A DNA stretch of 64,000 bases from contig NZ_JAKVIP010000003.1 in the NCBI RefSeq assembly GCF_022601875.1, forward strand, positions 71,276 through 135,275, given 5' to 3'. The position numbers and the translations under genes are program-made. The notes under the pieces were generated by a model, which saw only the letters and a program-made list of their open reading frames with translations, ran no database searches and was not told where the DNA came from. The stretch is from Chryseobacterium sp. SSA4.19 (GTDB taxonomy: Bacteria; Bacteroidota; Bacteroidia; Flavobacteriales; Weeksellaceae). Each line of letters opens with the position of its first letter. The stretch's first letter is position 1. This document shows, one piece after another, positions 36,801 to 45,469 of this stretch.

Positions 36801-37290
36801 AAACATTAATTCCCACATTCAATGCATCAGCTTTTCCTCCGTTTTCCTTATCTACGACAATCAGTTTTTTAAAAGCCTGGTTCTTACTTTTATAAACCCC
36901 TTTTATCTTATTGGTTTCGATATTCCCCTGTACAAAGAAGGAGATGCATTCCAGTTCATAAGCCTCAATCAGTTTCTGCATGGAATCATCTTTGCTTCCG
37001 TCATTGACGATAATAATTTCGAGGTTATGATAGTACAGGGACAATAAAGACCTTACGTTTTCTACAATTGTCATTCCCTCGTTATAAGCCGGAGCAATCA
37101 GACTGAAGACAGGTGCATTAGGGTCTGCTGCGATAATACTGTAATCGGTAAATGAATTTTCTTTTCTGTAATCTATTACAGCCCCCAATGCGTAAAGCCC
37201 TATCCAACCATAAATGATCGCAACGGCAGTTCCATACAGCAGAAATAACCATATAACAATTTCATAAATAATGTGTGAGAATTCTAACAT
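33853..37290 (-). CDS. Fusion: GT2 glycosyltransferase + LTA-synthase-like domain
   Basis: The 1145-residue protein has two enzymes in one chain. After a membrane segment (10-30), a processive GT2 domain occupies about 60-340. It carries PAYNEGMTIVENV, the DVD metal motif (D173, D175), GED at 280-282 and QRNRW at 324-328, as in PgaC and cellulose synthases. Several membrane helices follow (about 350-410 and 490-650). A periplasmic alkaline-phosphatase-superfamily domain (about 720-1060) resembles LtaS: PNLVFVVLEGFG with E754, SSAGRTFGALPSITG with candidate nucleophile T794, and VITGDHSMPE. It could build a glycan and add phosphoglycerol or phosphoethanolamine to it. The frame is continuous. 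It overlaps the HEAT gene by 7 bp. Confidence 0.9.
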   Translation of the reverse strand: MLEFSHIIYEIVIWLFLLYGTAVAIIYGWIGLYALGAVIDYRKENSFTDYSIIAADPNAPVFSLIAPAYNEGMTIVENVRSLLSLYYHNLEIIIVNDGSKDDSMQKLIEAYELECISFFVQGNIETNKIKGVYKSKNQAFKKLIVVDKENGGKADALNVGINVSLGEYLVCIDVDCILEQDAILKLAKPFLQQTDKKIIACGGVIRLANNCVIEDGKVVSVNMPRTLLGRTQALEYIRAFVLGRMAWSRASGLILISGAFGVFDRKIVLECGGYDRSTVGEDMELVVRMRKYMEEKKEPYEVLTIPDPLCWTEVPESKDILKKQRNRWMRGTMETLWKHRKMMFNRKYGKLGMVSLPYWFFFEFLGPLVEFLGYIIFIIFLLLGIINWQFFFILFALVISMGFLYSIYGILVDLVSYQVYTKRKDFLSLIGTAFSEPFYFHPIVVKAGVNGFIDYFKKSHGWGEMTRQGFNQSTKNLPLKERILAVLQDGLKKWGMLSAVFLLLFLVGVVTEWLWYRYSFPGLDTAAVISSLFLENILFAFKLIFIFGIIYLIINWIKEGWAKILALTVLGFVAIIQYILFLYFSETQNMLGADILYYSKEEIKQILKASGMLSFKNFALLGILIAVTVTPLWFAGRSAFKSIYAGIAFFAIGFIAFFIPSNMMQSDELSHANTFSQTAAKSKWTYFFTSNEDNFLSDHPELTQLWDDNEDFTADPEMLNEAFPFWRKEKTQDFLGAHFNKSAKTPNLVFVVLEGFGHAYTSPKGYIGNFTPFLDSLSQKSLFWENNLSSAGRTFGALPSITGSLPFGKNGFLEIGKTPENFNLYNIFKANGFETGFYYGGHVSFDRYREFLEYSKVEHIVDEASFSSPYQKLPANNGGESWGYEDQAVFNKVLEMQKVQERPYFNMLLTLSTHNPFLINNRAYYEKMYNQKLQSNLLSREQKKWAAGFKNQLVSVLNADDALKDFFEKYRRRADFENTIFVITGDHSMPEITLESNIDRFHVPLLIYSPLLKEPKRFQKITSHFDIAPSILAFYRNNYKVNTPSTVTWMGRGLSPDSEINKSEIPIMQSKDMMVDFISGKYYMHNDQLFILNNSIEEDSDDATALKMVKKQFSRFKSMNSKFYSSRKLMPDSVMTNFMKKNRVK

Positions 37291-38351
37291 ACTTTTTCCT
37301 GAAGTGCGTATTTAACAATCTGAATTAATTCTTCGGATGAAGATTCATCCTGAGCCAAGTGGCGTAAATATTCCTGATGACCTAAGGAAAAGAGTGCTTC
37401 TGCAGCATGTACTTTAATTCCCGGATCGATATTATCTGATAATTCTTTTTTAAGTAAGCCCGTACAGGCCTGATCTTTTGAAATTTTCATGACGCGAAGA
37501 ATTTCAACCTGAACCTCATCAGGCTGATCAGGATAAATTTCAGCGAGATACCCCATTGTTGAGGCATTTTCCAGAGACAAAAGGGTCTGCACCGCCTGTA
37601 TTCTTACCGCAACAGAAGAATGATCCATCAGTCTGATGACCGTAGGATAAAAAGCAAGCATCTGGAATTTTCTTAACAGCTTCAGGGTAAAAATAATGAC
37701 AGAATCATTGGTACTGCTCAGCCATCCTGCAATAGCAGGGCCGGAATCTTCCGGTATATTGGGAATGGAAATCAGAAGTCTGAGCTGTTGCCACTCTGAA
37801 ATTATTCCCGAAGCAGTATCAAGAAATTCCAGTCCTCCAAAACCTTTCAGATTTACCATAGCATATTGGGCTTCCTGGTATACATGCGGAGAGGGATGTA
37901 TCAGAAAAGAAGAAATCTTTGCCAGAGCCTCTTCTGATTCCATTACGGTAAGCTCCTGGATGCCACCGGCAATTAAGTGTGCTTTTTTCTGATTCAGCTT
38001 TTTAAAGGCTTCTTTCTGAAGATCATATTGGCTGAAGAGATTTTTTATCTGGTCTCTTGCTGTTCCTGAAAATTTCTTTTCAGCATCTACCAATTTATGA
38101 AGAAACAAATTCCGAAAGATTAAATTGCCTGAAAATGCCTGAAAGTTCTGATCGGGAACTGATTTTTCATCTGCATAAACAATAACTTCCGATATTTTCT
38201 CATTAATCATGCCCAGCCATTCTGATACACGCAATGATCTTTTGTACCGGAAAAAGCTAAACAAAAGCACAGCTACAATTAACATCAACACCAATATGAG
38301 TATTCCAAGAAATACAATGACAAGAAAATGGATAGAAGTAGTTAACAGCAT
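37284..38351 (-). CDS. HEAT-repeat protein with N-terminal membrane anchor
   Basis: The 355-residue product has one membrane helix at about 8-35 (FLVIVFLGILILVLMLIVAV). A cytosolic array of helical HEAT-like repeats follows from about residue 125. Examples are EEALAKISSFLIHPSPHVYQ, IRLMDHSSVAVRIQAVQTLL and ELSDNIDPGIKVHAAEALFS. HEAT repeats are binding scaffolds. The gene lies 6 bp from the response regulator and overlaps the glycosyltransferase fusion, so it may bridge the signal and the synthase. No catalytic residues are seen. Confidence 0.85.
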   Translation of the reverse strand: MLLTTSIHFLVIVFLGILILVLMLIVAVLLFSFFRYKRSLRVSEWLGMINEKISEVIVYADEKSVPDQNFQAFSGNLIFRNLFLHKLVDAEKKFSGTARDQIKNLFSQYDLQKEAFKKLNQKKAHLIAGGIQELTVMESEEALAKISSFLIHPSPHVYQEAQYAMVNLKGFGGLEFLDTASGIISEWQQLRLLISIPNIPEDSGPAIAGWLSSTNDSVIIFTLKLLRKFQMLAFYPTVIRLMDHSSVAVRIQAVQTLLSLENASTMGYLAEIYPDQPDEVQVEILRVMKISKDQACTGLLKKELSDNIDPGIKVHAAEALFSLGHQEYLRHLAQDESSSEELIQIVKYALQEKVC

Positions 38352-38357
38352 ATGATT

Positions 38358-38714
38358 TTATTTAGGAGTAAATCTTTTAATCCTCAGCATCAGTTCATTA
38401 GGACTAAATGGTTTGACAATAAAATCTGAAGCCCCTAAATCAAAAGCATTCAGTATTACATCTTCCTGCCCCATACTTGACAGCATGATAACAGGCAGTT
38501 GCTTGCCCATAGACTGTATGGCAGAAAGGATTTCGATTCCTGAAGCAAAAGGCATCATAATGTCCGTGATCGCAAGATCAACATCTTTTTCTTTCAGGGT
38601 TTCAATAGCTTCTTTCCCATTTCGGGTCAGAATCACTTCATGACCCTCTTTCAGTAATTTATGCTCAATCGTTTTAAGGATCAGTTCATCATCGTCAGCG
38701 ATCAGAATTAACAT
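38358..38714 (-). CDS. Single-domain response regulator
   Basis: The 118-residue receiver domain has the acidic pair in LILIADDDE, the phosphate acceptor D51 in DLAITDIMMP, Ser/Thr in VIMLSS, and the conserved Lys in SDFIVKPFSP. There is no output domain, so it acts by protein contact. Probable partners are the HEAT protein or the hybrid kinase encoded on either side. It begins 10 bp after the kinase gene. Confidence 0.96.
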   Translation of the reverse strand: MLILIADDDELILKTIEHKLLKEGHEVILTRNGKEAIETLKEKDVDLAITDIMMPFASGIEILSAIQSMGKQLPVIMLSSMGQEDVILNAFDLGASDFIVKPFSPNELMLRIKRFTPK

Positions 38715-38724
38715 ATGTTGTATT

Positions 38725-41700
38725 TTATTTTATTAAAGCCTTTATTAAATGTAAACCCGTCGATATTTCATGGATAATTTCCTGCTGTGCAGATAAAAAG
38801 TCCATAGACGGATCTGCTTTTTTCTCCCACTGTGAGGCAGCTTTTGCAAGCCTGACCAAACCGGCAGTTCCGGCTGTGCCTTTAAGTTTATGAAGAACAC
38901 TTTTCATGGTGTCAGCGTTATTTTCTGCCACAGCCAATTTCAGATTATTTTCTGTCTGGGTAAGTTCACTGACTACCAAATTTAAAAACATCTGTTTAAA
39001 ATCCTCGTCATCATCTCCCATATGTTCATGCAAAAGATTAACATCAAAATAATCTTCAGGCTTTATATCCTCTTCAGGTTGCACAGAAGCAACAGCTTTT
39101 TCACTGTTACCAGAAATGTATTTCTCCAGCATTTCCGAAAGGTCGGATTGTCTTAACGGCTTGGAGAGAAAATCAGTCATTCCTGCAATCAGGCATTTCT
39201 CCTTTTCTCCTACTATGGTTCCTGCTGTTACCCCGATAATAGGAACCTCCTCATATCCCGGAAGCAAACGGATTTGTTTTGTGGCTTCAATCCCATCCAT
39301 TACCGGCATCTGTACATCCATCAGGATTACGGCAAACTTTCTGTTCTTACACAATTCCAGAGCTTCAAGGCCATTTACCGCTTCAGTGAGCTGTACGTCC
39401 GGAACAAGAAACTTCATCATCTTATTGTTCAGCACCATATTTACAGGATTATCATCTACTAATAAAGCCTGAAGGTCCGGTATAAAATTATGTTGAGAAA
39501 CCTGGGGTTCCCGTGGCACTGACACAGCCATTTCCTGTGTATTCTGATCCGATGCCTGCTTAAGGGTTTTGTATAATTCCTCCGATTTTATCGGTTTCAG
39601 TAAAAAGTATGAATTTTCATTCTTACGGAAAGAATTGATCACCTCGTGTTCCTCTGAAGAAGTATGAAGGATTACAAGGGGTGAAATCTCATTCTGTTTA
39701 TGGAATAATTCTTTAATTTTTTCTATGGTTTCCAGCCCTGAAATAACAGGCATATGATAATCCATTAAAATAACATCGAAACGCTCTCCGGCGAGCAGGA
39801 TTTGCAGGGCTTCCATTCCGTTGGCCGCCAATCTTGAATCAATATTTTTATAGGCAAGCATATGCTCCAGAATAACCCTGTTGGCTTCATTATCATCAAC
39901 AATCAGTACTTTTTTTATTTTCAGCTCTTCCTCATCATTCGGATCGGATATTTCATATAGAACTTCAATATCAAAGAAAAATACAGACCCTTTCTCCGGC
40001 GTACTGTTCAATTGGAGATGGCTGTTCATATACCCCAGGATATTGTTTGAAATAGTAAGTCCGAGCCCTGTTCCTCCGTAAGATTTGCTGATCGAGTTGT
40101 TTTCCTGTGTAAAAGCATTAAAAATATGCTGCTGTTTTTCCGGTGCGATCCCGATACCCGTATCGCGTACTGCAAAACGTAACGCTAATTTGTCATCGGC
40201 CATATGCAGCTTTTCTACCTTCAGCTCTATTTCTCCCTGAGCCGTAAATTTCACGGCATTGCCTAAGAGGTTAATAAGAATCTGTTTTAATCTCGATTCA
40301 TCGAGCCATATCGTTTTCGGCAAGCCCGGCTCTATATTTAAGAGCAATTCAATATTTTTTCTTTGGGACTGGTAAAGAATAACATTAATTACCTGGCTCA
40401 CCAAATCATAGACATTAGACCTTTCAATAAGAAGCTCCATCTTACCCGATTCTATTTTAGAAAAATCCAGGATGTCATTAATGATAGTCAGTAAATTTTC
40501 ACCTGATTCATTGATATAATTAAGATACTGGGTCTGCGTATCATTAAGCGGAGTCCTTAGCAAAAGATCCGAAAACCCTATAACGCCATTCAGCGGGGTA
40601 CGGATTTCGTGACTCATATTGGCTAAAAATTCAGATTTGGCTTTGCTTGCAATATCAGCCATTTTCTTGGCATATTTAAGCTCATCATTTATTTTTACGG
40701 CACCGGTGATATTCTGTACGGATACAATGACGCCGCCCACCGTTTCATCGGAAAGATACCAAGGTCCTACTCTCAGATTATAATGCTGAGGCTCATCTTT
40801 ATGATTAAGGTTAAGGACAAAATCATCATTTTTATATGCTTTTCCTTCTAATGCATTACGGTAGATTTCTTTTCTTTCTTCAGATACCCCCGGAGAAACT
40901 GTAAACATATTGCTTCCTATAAGCTCTTTATTTTTTACATTAAACTCCTCTCTCCATTTGCTGCTTACGCTCAGGTAATTCAGGTCATTATCAAACATTG
41001 CTACCGCAATCGGAGCATACGTTACAAACGACTGCATCATTGCTTCCTTCCTGGCCAGTTCAAGATACAGGTTTTTAAAAGCGTCAATATCCTGAATGAT
41101 CCCGAATAGCTTATTGCAGACTCCATCTTCAAACTCAGGAATTCCTTTAATCCTTACCCAAATTTTGACACCATCTTTGCGGACGAGCTGAAATTCTTCA
41201 TCATAGGAAAGACCTTCCGATACAGCCCTGTTGATTAAAAATCCTAGTCTTTTCTGGTCTTCTTCGTTGTAAAAACCAACGGCATTTTCAAAATCCGGCT
41301 GAAAGTCCGGATCTACTTTATGGATTTCTTTGGCCGTTTCAGACCAGAATACGGAGCTGTCTTTAAGATTCAGTTCCCACCCTCCTACCTGGGCAACAGC
41401 GCTGGTCTGCTGAAGTATTTTTTTTACGTAAAGAAGATCTTTTTCCAAAGTCATTCTTTCGGTAATGTTCAAAGCTGTGCTTACCACATACGGTTTACCG
41501 TCTTTATTGATTTCTACAAGATTATGATACATCCAAAACAGTTCTTCCCCGTCTTTGGTCTTCAGAATCATGGTGCCAAAATCTTCTTTATTCTGGGTGA
41601 TGCGCTGCAGGTACTGCTCAAGCAACGGCCACCTCTGTTCGGGAACAAGGTCCCTGAGATTCAGTTGATTTACCTCTTCAGCAGAATAATTGAGTGTCTT

Positions 41701-42651
41701 TCTCCCTTTTTCATTAACGGCAATAATATTGCCTTCCATATCATGCATGCTCATCAAACCGATTGCATTTTCAAAAAAACTTCTGAAACGGCGCTCAGAA
41801 TCTTCAAGCTGTAACCTCTCCTCAATATGCTGGGTAATATTGATTCCGAAACAGAAAATTTCAGATTGATTCTGACTTCTTTTCAAATTCCATTCTATAA
41901 TGATAGAAACCGCTTCACATAGCTTTGTAGAAGTCTTAAAAACCTTTTCTTCATCGGGTTTTAAATTTTCTATATCCAGTACGAGAGCCGGATCCTGTTC
42001 TCCCAGAAGAGTAAGGAAATTTAAGTTAACTGCTTCATGCCGTTTTAACCTGAATGTCTTTTCAAAAGCAGGATTGAAATCCTTCAGGATAAACTCATTA
42101 TCCAGGACGCAGATGAGATTATTTGAAATATTATAGGTTTGCTGAAAATATTCAGCCTGAATGCTTTTCCTGTTGCCCGTTAAAAGCTTTGTAACAGCCT
42201 CACCTATCTTTTTTAGAGTAGATATCTGCTCTTCTGATATTGTTTTGGGTTTATAATCTATAACACACAAGGTCCCTAAAGCAAAACCTTCATCATCAAT
42301 AAGCGGAACACCTGCATAAAAACGGATGCCTCCCTGTATGATTAAAGGATTGCCGGATGTTCTTTCATCTTCTAACGTATCATTGATGATCACTACTTTT
42401 GCCGCTGCAATGGTATACTGGCAAACTGTATCTTTCCGGTCTACATGGTCTAAAGACATCCCGATACAGCTTTGTATGTTCTGCGTATCACTTTCCATAA
42501 TTGAAATAAGTGAAGTCGGACAATCTGTAACCAGACATGCCGTTTCCGCAAAAATATCCAATTGGGGATCTTTAGGTAAGTCGATAAGACCAAACAGCTC
42601 CAATTTTTTAATTCTTTTATCCTCGTTGTCAGGAACCGGATAATTATTCAT
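38725..42651 (-). CDS. Hybrid sensor histidine kinase with GAF, PAS, two REC and Hpt
   Basis: The 1308-residue protein has a GAF domain (about 20-165, SLISIMESDTQNIQSCIGMS). Four PAS-like domains follow (about 170-650) and then a HisKA with H681 in MSHEIRTPLNG. The ATPase domain carries NLLGNAVKFTAQGEI, DTGIGIAPEKQ and YGGTGLGLTIS. Two receivers have D964 (ILMDYHMP) and D1112 (ILMDVQMP), and the C-terminal Hpt domain has H1254 (HKLKGTAGTAGL). There is no membrane segment, so it senses cytosolic cues. All phosphorelay residues are intact. Together with the adjacent receiver it should control the glycan synthase operon or its product. Confidence 0.96.
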   Translation of the reverse strand: MNNYPVPDNEDKRIKKLELFGLIDLPKDPQLDIFAETACLVTDCPTSLISIMESDTQNIQSCIGMSLDHVDRKDTVCQYTIAAAKVVIINDTLEDERTSGNPLIIQGGIRFYAGVPLIDDEGFALGTLCVIDYKPKTISEEQISTLKKIGEAVTKLLTGNRKSIQAEYFQQTYNISNNLICVLDNEFILKDFNPAFEKTFRLKRHEAVNLNFLTLLGEQDPALVLDIENLKPDEEKVFKTSTKLCEAVSIIIEWNLKRSQNQSEIFCFGINITQHIEERLQLEDSERRFRSFFENAIGLMSMHDMEGNIIAVNEKGRKTLNYSAEEVNQLNLRDLVPEQRWPLLEQYLQRITQNKEDFGTMILKTKDGEELFWMYHNLVEINKDGKPYVVSTALNITERMTLEKDLLYVKKILQQTSAVAQVGGWELNLKDSSVFWSETAKEIHKVDPDFQPDFENAVGFYNEEDQKRLGFLINRAVSEGLSYDEEFQLVRKDGVKIWVRIKGIPEFEDGVCNKLFGIIQDIDAFKNLYLELARKEAMMQSFVTYAPIAVAMFDNDLNYLSVSSKWREEFNVKNKELIGSNMFTVSPGVSEERKEIYRNALEGKAYKNDDFVLNLNHKDEPQHYNLRVGPWYLSDETVGGVIVSVQNITGAVKINDELKYAKKMADIASKAKSEFLANMSHEIRTPLNGVIGFSDLLLRTPLNDTQTQYLNYINESGENLLTIINDILDFSKIESGKMELLIERSNVYDLVSQVINVILYQSQRKNIELLLNIEPGLPKTIWLDESRLKQILINLLGNAVKFTAQGEIELKVEKLHMADDKLALRFAVRDTGIGIAPEKQQHIFNAFTQENNSISKSYGGTGLGLTISNNILGYMNSHLQLNSTPEKGSVFFFDIEVLYEISDPNDEEELKIKKVLIVDDNEANRVILEHMLAYKNIDSRLAANGMEALQILLAGERFDVILMDYHMPVISGLETIEKIKELFHKQNEISPLVILHTSSEEHEVINSFRKNENSYFLLKPIKSEELYKTLKQASDQNTQEMAVSVPREPQVSQHNFIPDLQALLVDDNPVNMVLNNKMMKFLVPDVQLTEAVNGLEALELCKNRKFAVILMDVQMPVMDGIEATKQIRLLPGYEEVPIIGVTAGTIVGEKEKCLIAGMTDFLSKPLRQSDLSEMLEKYISGNSEKAVASVQPEEDIKPEDYFDVNLLHEHMGDDDEDFKQMFLNLVVSELTQTENNLKLAVAENNADTMKSVLHKLKGTAGTAGLVRLAKAASQWEKKADPSMDFLSAQQEIIHEISTGLHLIKALIK

Positions 42652-43331
42652 ACTATTAACATAATTTCATTATAATTTAAATATACTAAAAAAAATGTGG
42701 TCCCGCAAAGATGTGATTTTTATATCACACCAAATAGATTAATCCTGGATTTCATTCAATTTATATGAATAAACATTGATTAATTATGTCCGCAAATTAT
42801 TAATAAATAATCATATGCCTTTTTCAAACTATTTCTAACCGCAGAAATTACAATTTTCAAATATATTTTATAAAGATTTAAGAAGCCTGCAAGTTTTGAG
42901 TCTTTTCAATACAAACTTGTTTATACTTTTAAATCAAAGATTTTCCATAGAATCATCAATATTAAAACTAATAATCTGGAATTCACCCGCAAAGATAAAT
43001 AGAATATTGGACTTTACCTTGTGATGTGGTGCTATAGGTAACCATCCATAAAAAATCCCTGAATCTCTTCAGGGACAAAACTAATAACCATGAAAACTCA
43101 AAATAATGAGCCATGTTGTTATATACGGGAAAATCTTGTCAATGGTTTTATTTAATATAAAAAAAGTTAAAATAGTATAAATGAAAAATTTAACATTATG
43201 AATACCAATATTTTAATTCTGAATCCATACATTAATTTGTAATTATATTTATGTAAAAGGAATTGCGGGCGTATATTAAAAATAAGATGTAAAGCCGGCT
43301 GTAAAATTGTATTTAAAACTAATTTTAAATA
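42652..43331. other. Long AT-rich intergenic region
   Basis: Apart from the minus-strand terminator at 43050-43075, I see no gene. A 21-codon frame on plus (43090-43155, MKTQNNEPCCYIRENLVNGF) follows that hairpin but has no promoter box and no known relatives. The upstream part probably holds the promoter of the kinase gene, but no TAnnTTTG box stands out. Confidence 0.5.
43050..43075 (-). terminator. Hairpin with T-tract, minus strand
   Basis: An 8-bp stem (TCCCTGAA with TTCAGGGA, 4-base loop) is followed on minus by six T. It lies about 255 bp past the stop of the gene at 43332-43613, so that gene may have a long 3' end or the hairpin ends another RNA. Confidence 0.7.
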
Positions 43332-43613
43332 CTATCTGATAATTTTTTCAATATTTCCTTTTGCGCAATTAAAAGCTTCTTCAGCTTCGGCAAATGGAAT
43401 CTGCAGAGAAATTTCAAAACCATTTGTCATGAAAAAAGTAACATGATGCTCCATATTGAAACCCAGAAAAACAATCTGGTCGGCATTGATGAGTAAAGAT
43501 TTGCCTAAGGTCTTGCAGCCATCAATAGAATTTGGTTTTCCTATTTTGATAACTTTTGAGCCCAGCACATATATTAAACCTGCAGAAGACGTTCTTATAA
43601 TATATGACATCCT
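43332..43613 (-). CDS. Small hypothetical protein
   Basis: From the ATG at 43613 the product is 93 residues. It is a mixed alpha/beta domain with two LytTR-like beta segments (KIGKPNSIDGCKTLGKSLLI, QIVFLGFNMEHHVTFFMTNG) and a final helix (PFAEAEEAFNCAKGNIEKII). The resemblance to LytTR DNA-binding domains is weak and not relied upon. The frame opens upstream to 43757, but that added part is hydrophobic and irregular. An AAGG sequence precedes the chosen start. It stands divergent from the thiamine operon. Confidence 0.55.
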   Translation of the reverse strand, partial: RMSYIIRTSSAGLIYVLGSKVIKIGKPNSIDGCKTLGKSLLINADQIVFLGFNMEHHVTFFMTNGFEISLQIPFAEAEEAFNCAKGNIEKIIR

Positions 43614-43884
43614 TAAAATTTTCGGTAAAGATACATTTTTTAAAAGAAGAACCTCCAAATCATTGCGGCAATGCATATATAATAAAAAACAATCCACGAT
43701 ATAGTGAATTAATAAGTTGAATAAACAATTTATTAACTCTCTTACAAATAAAGGCAATTTGAATTTAATTAACTGATTTACTGTAAATAATTATACATAA
43801 AATGATTATTATATATAAGATCAACAAAATATCTAAGTTACATATGTTTTAATTTTTATAAGCTGAGGATTATCTGATTATTAC

Positions 43885-43892
43885 TATATTTG
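43885..43892 (+). promoter_or_regulatory. -7 box of the thiamine operon
   Basis: TATATTTG is a perfect TAnnTTTG box just before the TPP riboswitch. The start would be close to the first riboswitch helix. Confidence 0.6.
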
Positions 43893-43897
43893 CTTTG

Positions 43898-43971
43898 CTT
43901 TAGGGGTATTCTGAAAAGAATTGAGAGAGTCCCTTTGAACCTGATACGGTTTACACCGATGTAGGGAAAGG
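43898..43971 (+). promoter_or_regulatory. TPP riboswitch (THI element)
   Basis: The conserved blocks are all present: GGGG at 43903-43906, TGAGAGAGTCCCTTTGAACC, TGATACGGTTTACACC and GATGTAGGGAAAGG. TPP binding should lower expression of the four thi genes that follow. The thiM ATG is 66 bases further on. No clear terminator stem is seen between, so control is probably on translation. Confidence 0.95.
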
Positions 43972-44036
43972 CAATGTCCGTTAGTATCAGGGCTGTTGTT
44001 TCTTATTTTCCTAAAGCATTATTTAAACAGAATATA

Positions 44037-44831
44037 ATGGAAAATAATCTCTGGAACCATGTCCTTAAGGTGAGAAACCATTCACCTCTCGTACACAGCA
44101 TAACCAATTTTGTCGTGATGAACAATACTGCCAATGCGCTATTGGCCGTTGGTGCATCGCCTGTTATGGCCCATGCCCATGCTGAGATAGAAGAAATGGT
44201 GAGTATTTCAAATGCACTGGTGGTGAATATCGGCACTTTAGATGAATATTGGGCACAGTCCTTCTTTTTAGCAGCAAACACAGCCAATTCGCTACATAAA
44301 CCCTGGATCCTGGATCCGGTAGGTTCAGGCGCAACTTCGTACAGGGATACCGTTCTAAGCAAATTGCTGGCCTTAAAACCCAGCGTCATTCGCGGCAATG
44401 CGTCCGAGGTTATTGCTTTGGCAAAAGCCAGTATGACCACGACAAAAGGTGTTGACAGTACAGCACAAAGTGATGACGCTATAGAGGCTGCAGAGAACAT
44501 TGTTGCCAATTATGGCTCGGTGGTATGCATTTCCGGTGAAACGGATGTTATCATCGACGGTACCGAAAGAATATTTTTAAGGAATGGCCATCCGATGATG
44601 ACCAAAGTGACGGGACTTGGATGTACTGCATCCGCACTGATCGGTGCATTTATCGCTGCGGTTGACAATACAACAGAAGCAGTAGCTGCGGCCATGAGTT
44701 TACTGGGTATTTCGGGTGAGCTGGCGGCTGCGCAAAGTATGGGTCCCGGAAGTTTGCAGCTTCATCTTATTGACACGTTATATAATATCACAGAAGAGGA
44801 ATTTCTAGGCAATCTTAATCTGACAAGATGA
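44037..44831 (+). CDS. thiM: Hydroxyethylthiazole kinase
   Basis: The product is 264 residues from the ATG at 44037. The frame opens at 43974 inside the end of the riboswitch, so that start is rejected. Motifs include PLVHSITNFVVMNNTANALL, WILDPVGSGATSYRDTV, IRGNASEVIAL and the kinase active site VTGLGCTASALIGAF. The enzyme phosphorylates thiazole alcohol for thiamine salvage. It is the first gene after the TPP riboswitch and overlaps thiE by 4 bp. Confidence 0.97.
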   Translation: MENNLWNHVLKVRNHSPLVHSITNFVVMNNTANALLAVGASPVMAHAHAEIEEMVSISNALVVNIGTLDEYWAQSFFLAANTANSLHKPWILDPVGSGATSYRDTVLSKLLALKPSVIRGNASEVIALAKASMTTTKGVDSTAQSDDAIEAAENIVANYGSVVCISGETDVIIDGTERIFLRNGHPMMTKVTGLGCTASALIGAFIAAVDNTTEAVAAAMSLLGISGELAAAQSMGPGSLQLHLIDTLYNITEEEFLGNLNLTR

Positions 44832-45469
44832 TGAACATCCATCCGGAATTTCCTTACCAGCTTTATTTGGTGATCTCTGAAAAAGACTGTCCCGGCAAAA
44901 ACTTTCTGAAAGTTGCAGAAGAAGCTATTATTGGCGGCGTCGATCTCATCCAGCTGCGGGAGAAAACAGTTCCCACAAAAGATTTTCTTCAGAAAGCACT
45001 GGATCTCATGGAAATTACAGAGAAATATAATATTCCACTCATCATTAATGACAACGCGGAAGTCGCTGAAAAATCAGGAGCATCAGGAATCCACGTAGGC
45101 AACAGTGATCGGTCTCCATGCAGCCTGAGGAAAATCCCCTTTTTCAGGAATAAAATTATCGGCTATTCCATAGAATATCTCAGTCAATTGGAAAATCAGC
45201 AGACCAAAGCATCAGATTATCTTGGGATCAGCCCGATATTCAGCACAGAAACCAAAAAAGATACAGTAACGGAATGGGGACCCGAAGGTCTTTCCCTAAT
45301 CCGATCGATCACCGACAAACCGTTGGTTGCGATCGGCAATATCAATATGGAAAATGCTGAAATGATTATGCAAGCAGGAGCGAATAGTTTAGCCGTAGTC
45401 TCTGCGATATGTTCTGCAGAGAATCCTCAGAAAGCTGCTTATCAAATTAAAAATAAAATATTGAAATGA
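44828..45469 (+). CDS. thiE: Thiamine phosphate synthase
   Basis: The 213-residue TIM barrel joins HMP pyrophosphate and thiazole phosphate. Motifs are GGVDLIQLREKTVPTKDFLQ, IPLIINDNAEVAEKSGASG, DYLGISPIFSTETKKDT and PLVAIGNINMENA. The usual GVHLGQSD-type segment reads GIHVGNSDRSP here, a mild departure. It overlaps thiM and thiD by 4 bp each, so the three are translationally coupled. Confidence 0.95.
   Translation: MMNIHPEFPYQLYLVISEKDCPGKNFLKVAEEAIIGGVDLIQLREKTVPTKDFLQKALDLMEITEKYNIPLIINDNAEVAEKSGASGIHVGNSDRSPCSLRKIPFFRNKIIGYSIEYLSQLENQQTKASDYLGISPIFSTETKKDTVTEWGPEGLSLIRSITDKPLVAIGNINMENAEMIMQAGANSLAVVSAICSAENPQKAAYQIKNKILK

Noticed and set aside
43090..43155. 21-codon plus frame after the hairpin at 43050-43075
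   Set aside because: Too short to support, with no promoter box and no recognised precursor-peptide features.
43974..44036. Upstream start for ThiM
   Set aside because: It lies at the end of the TPP riboswitch, and the added residues do not match ThiM.
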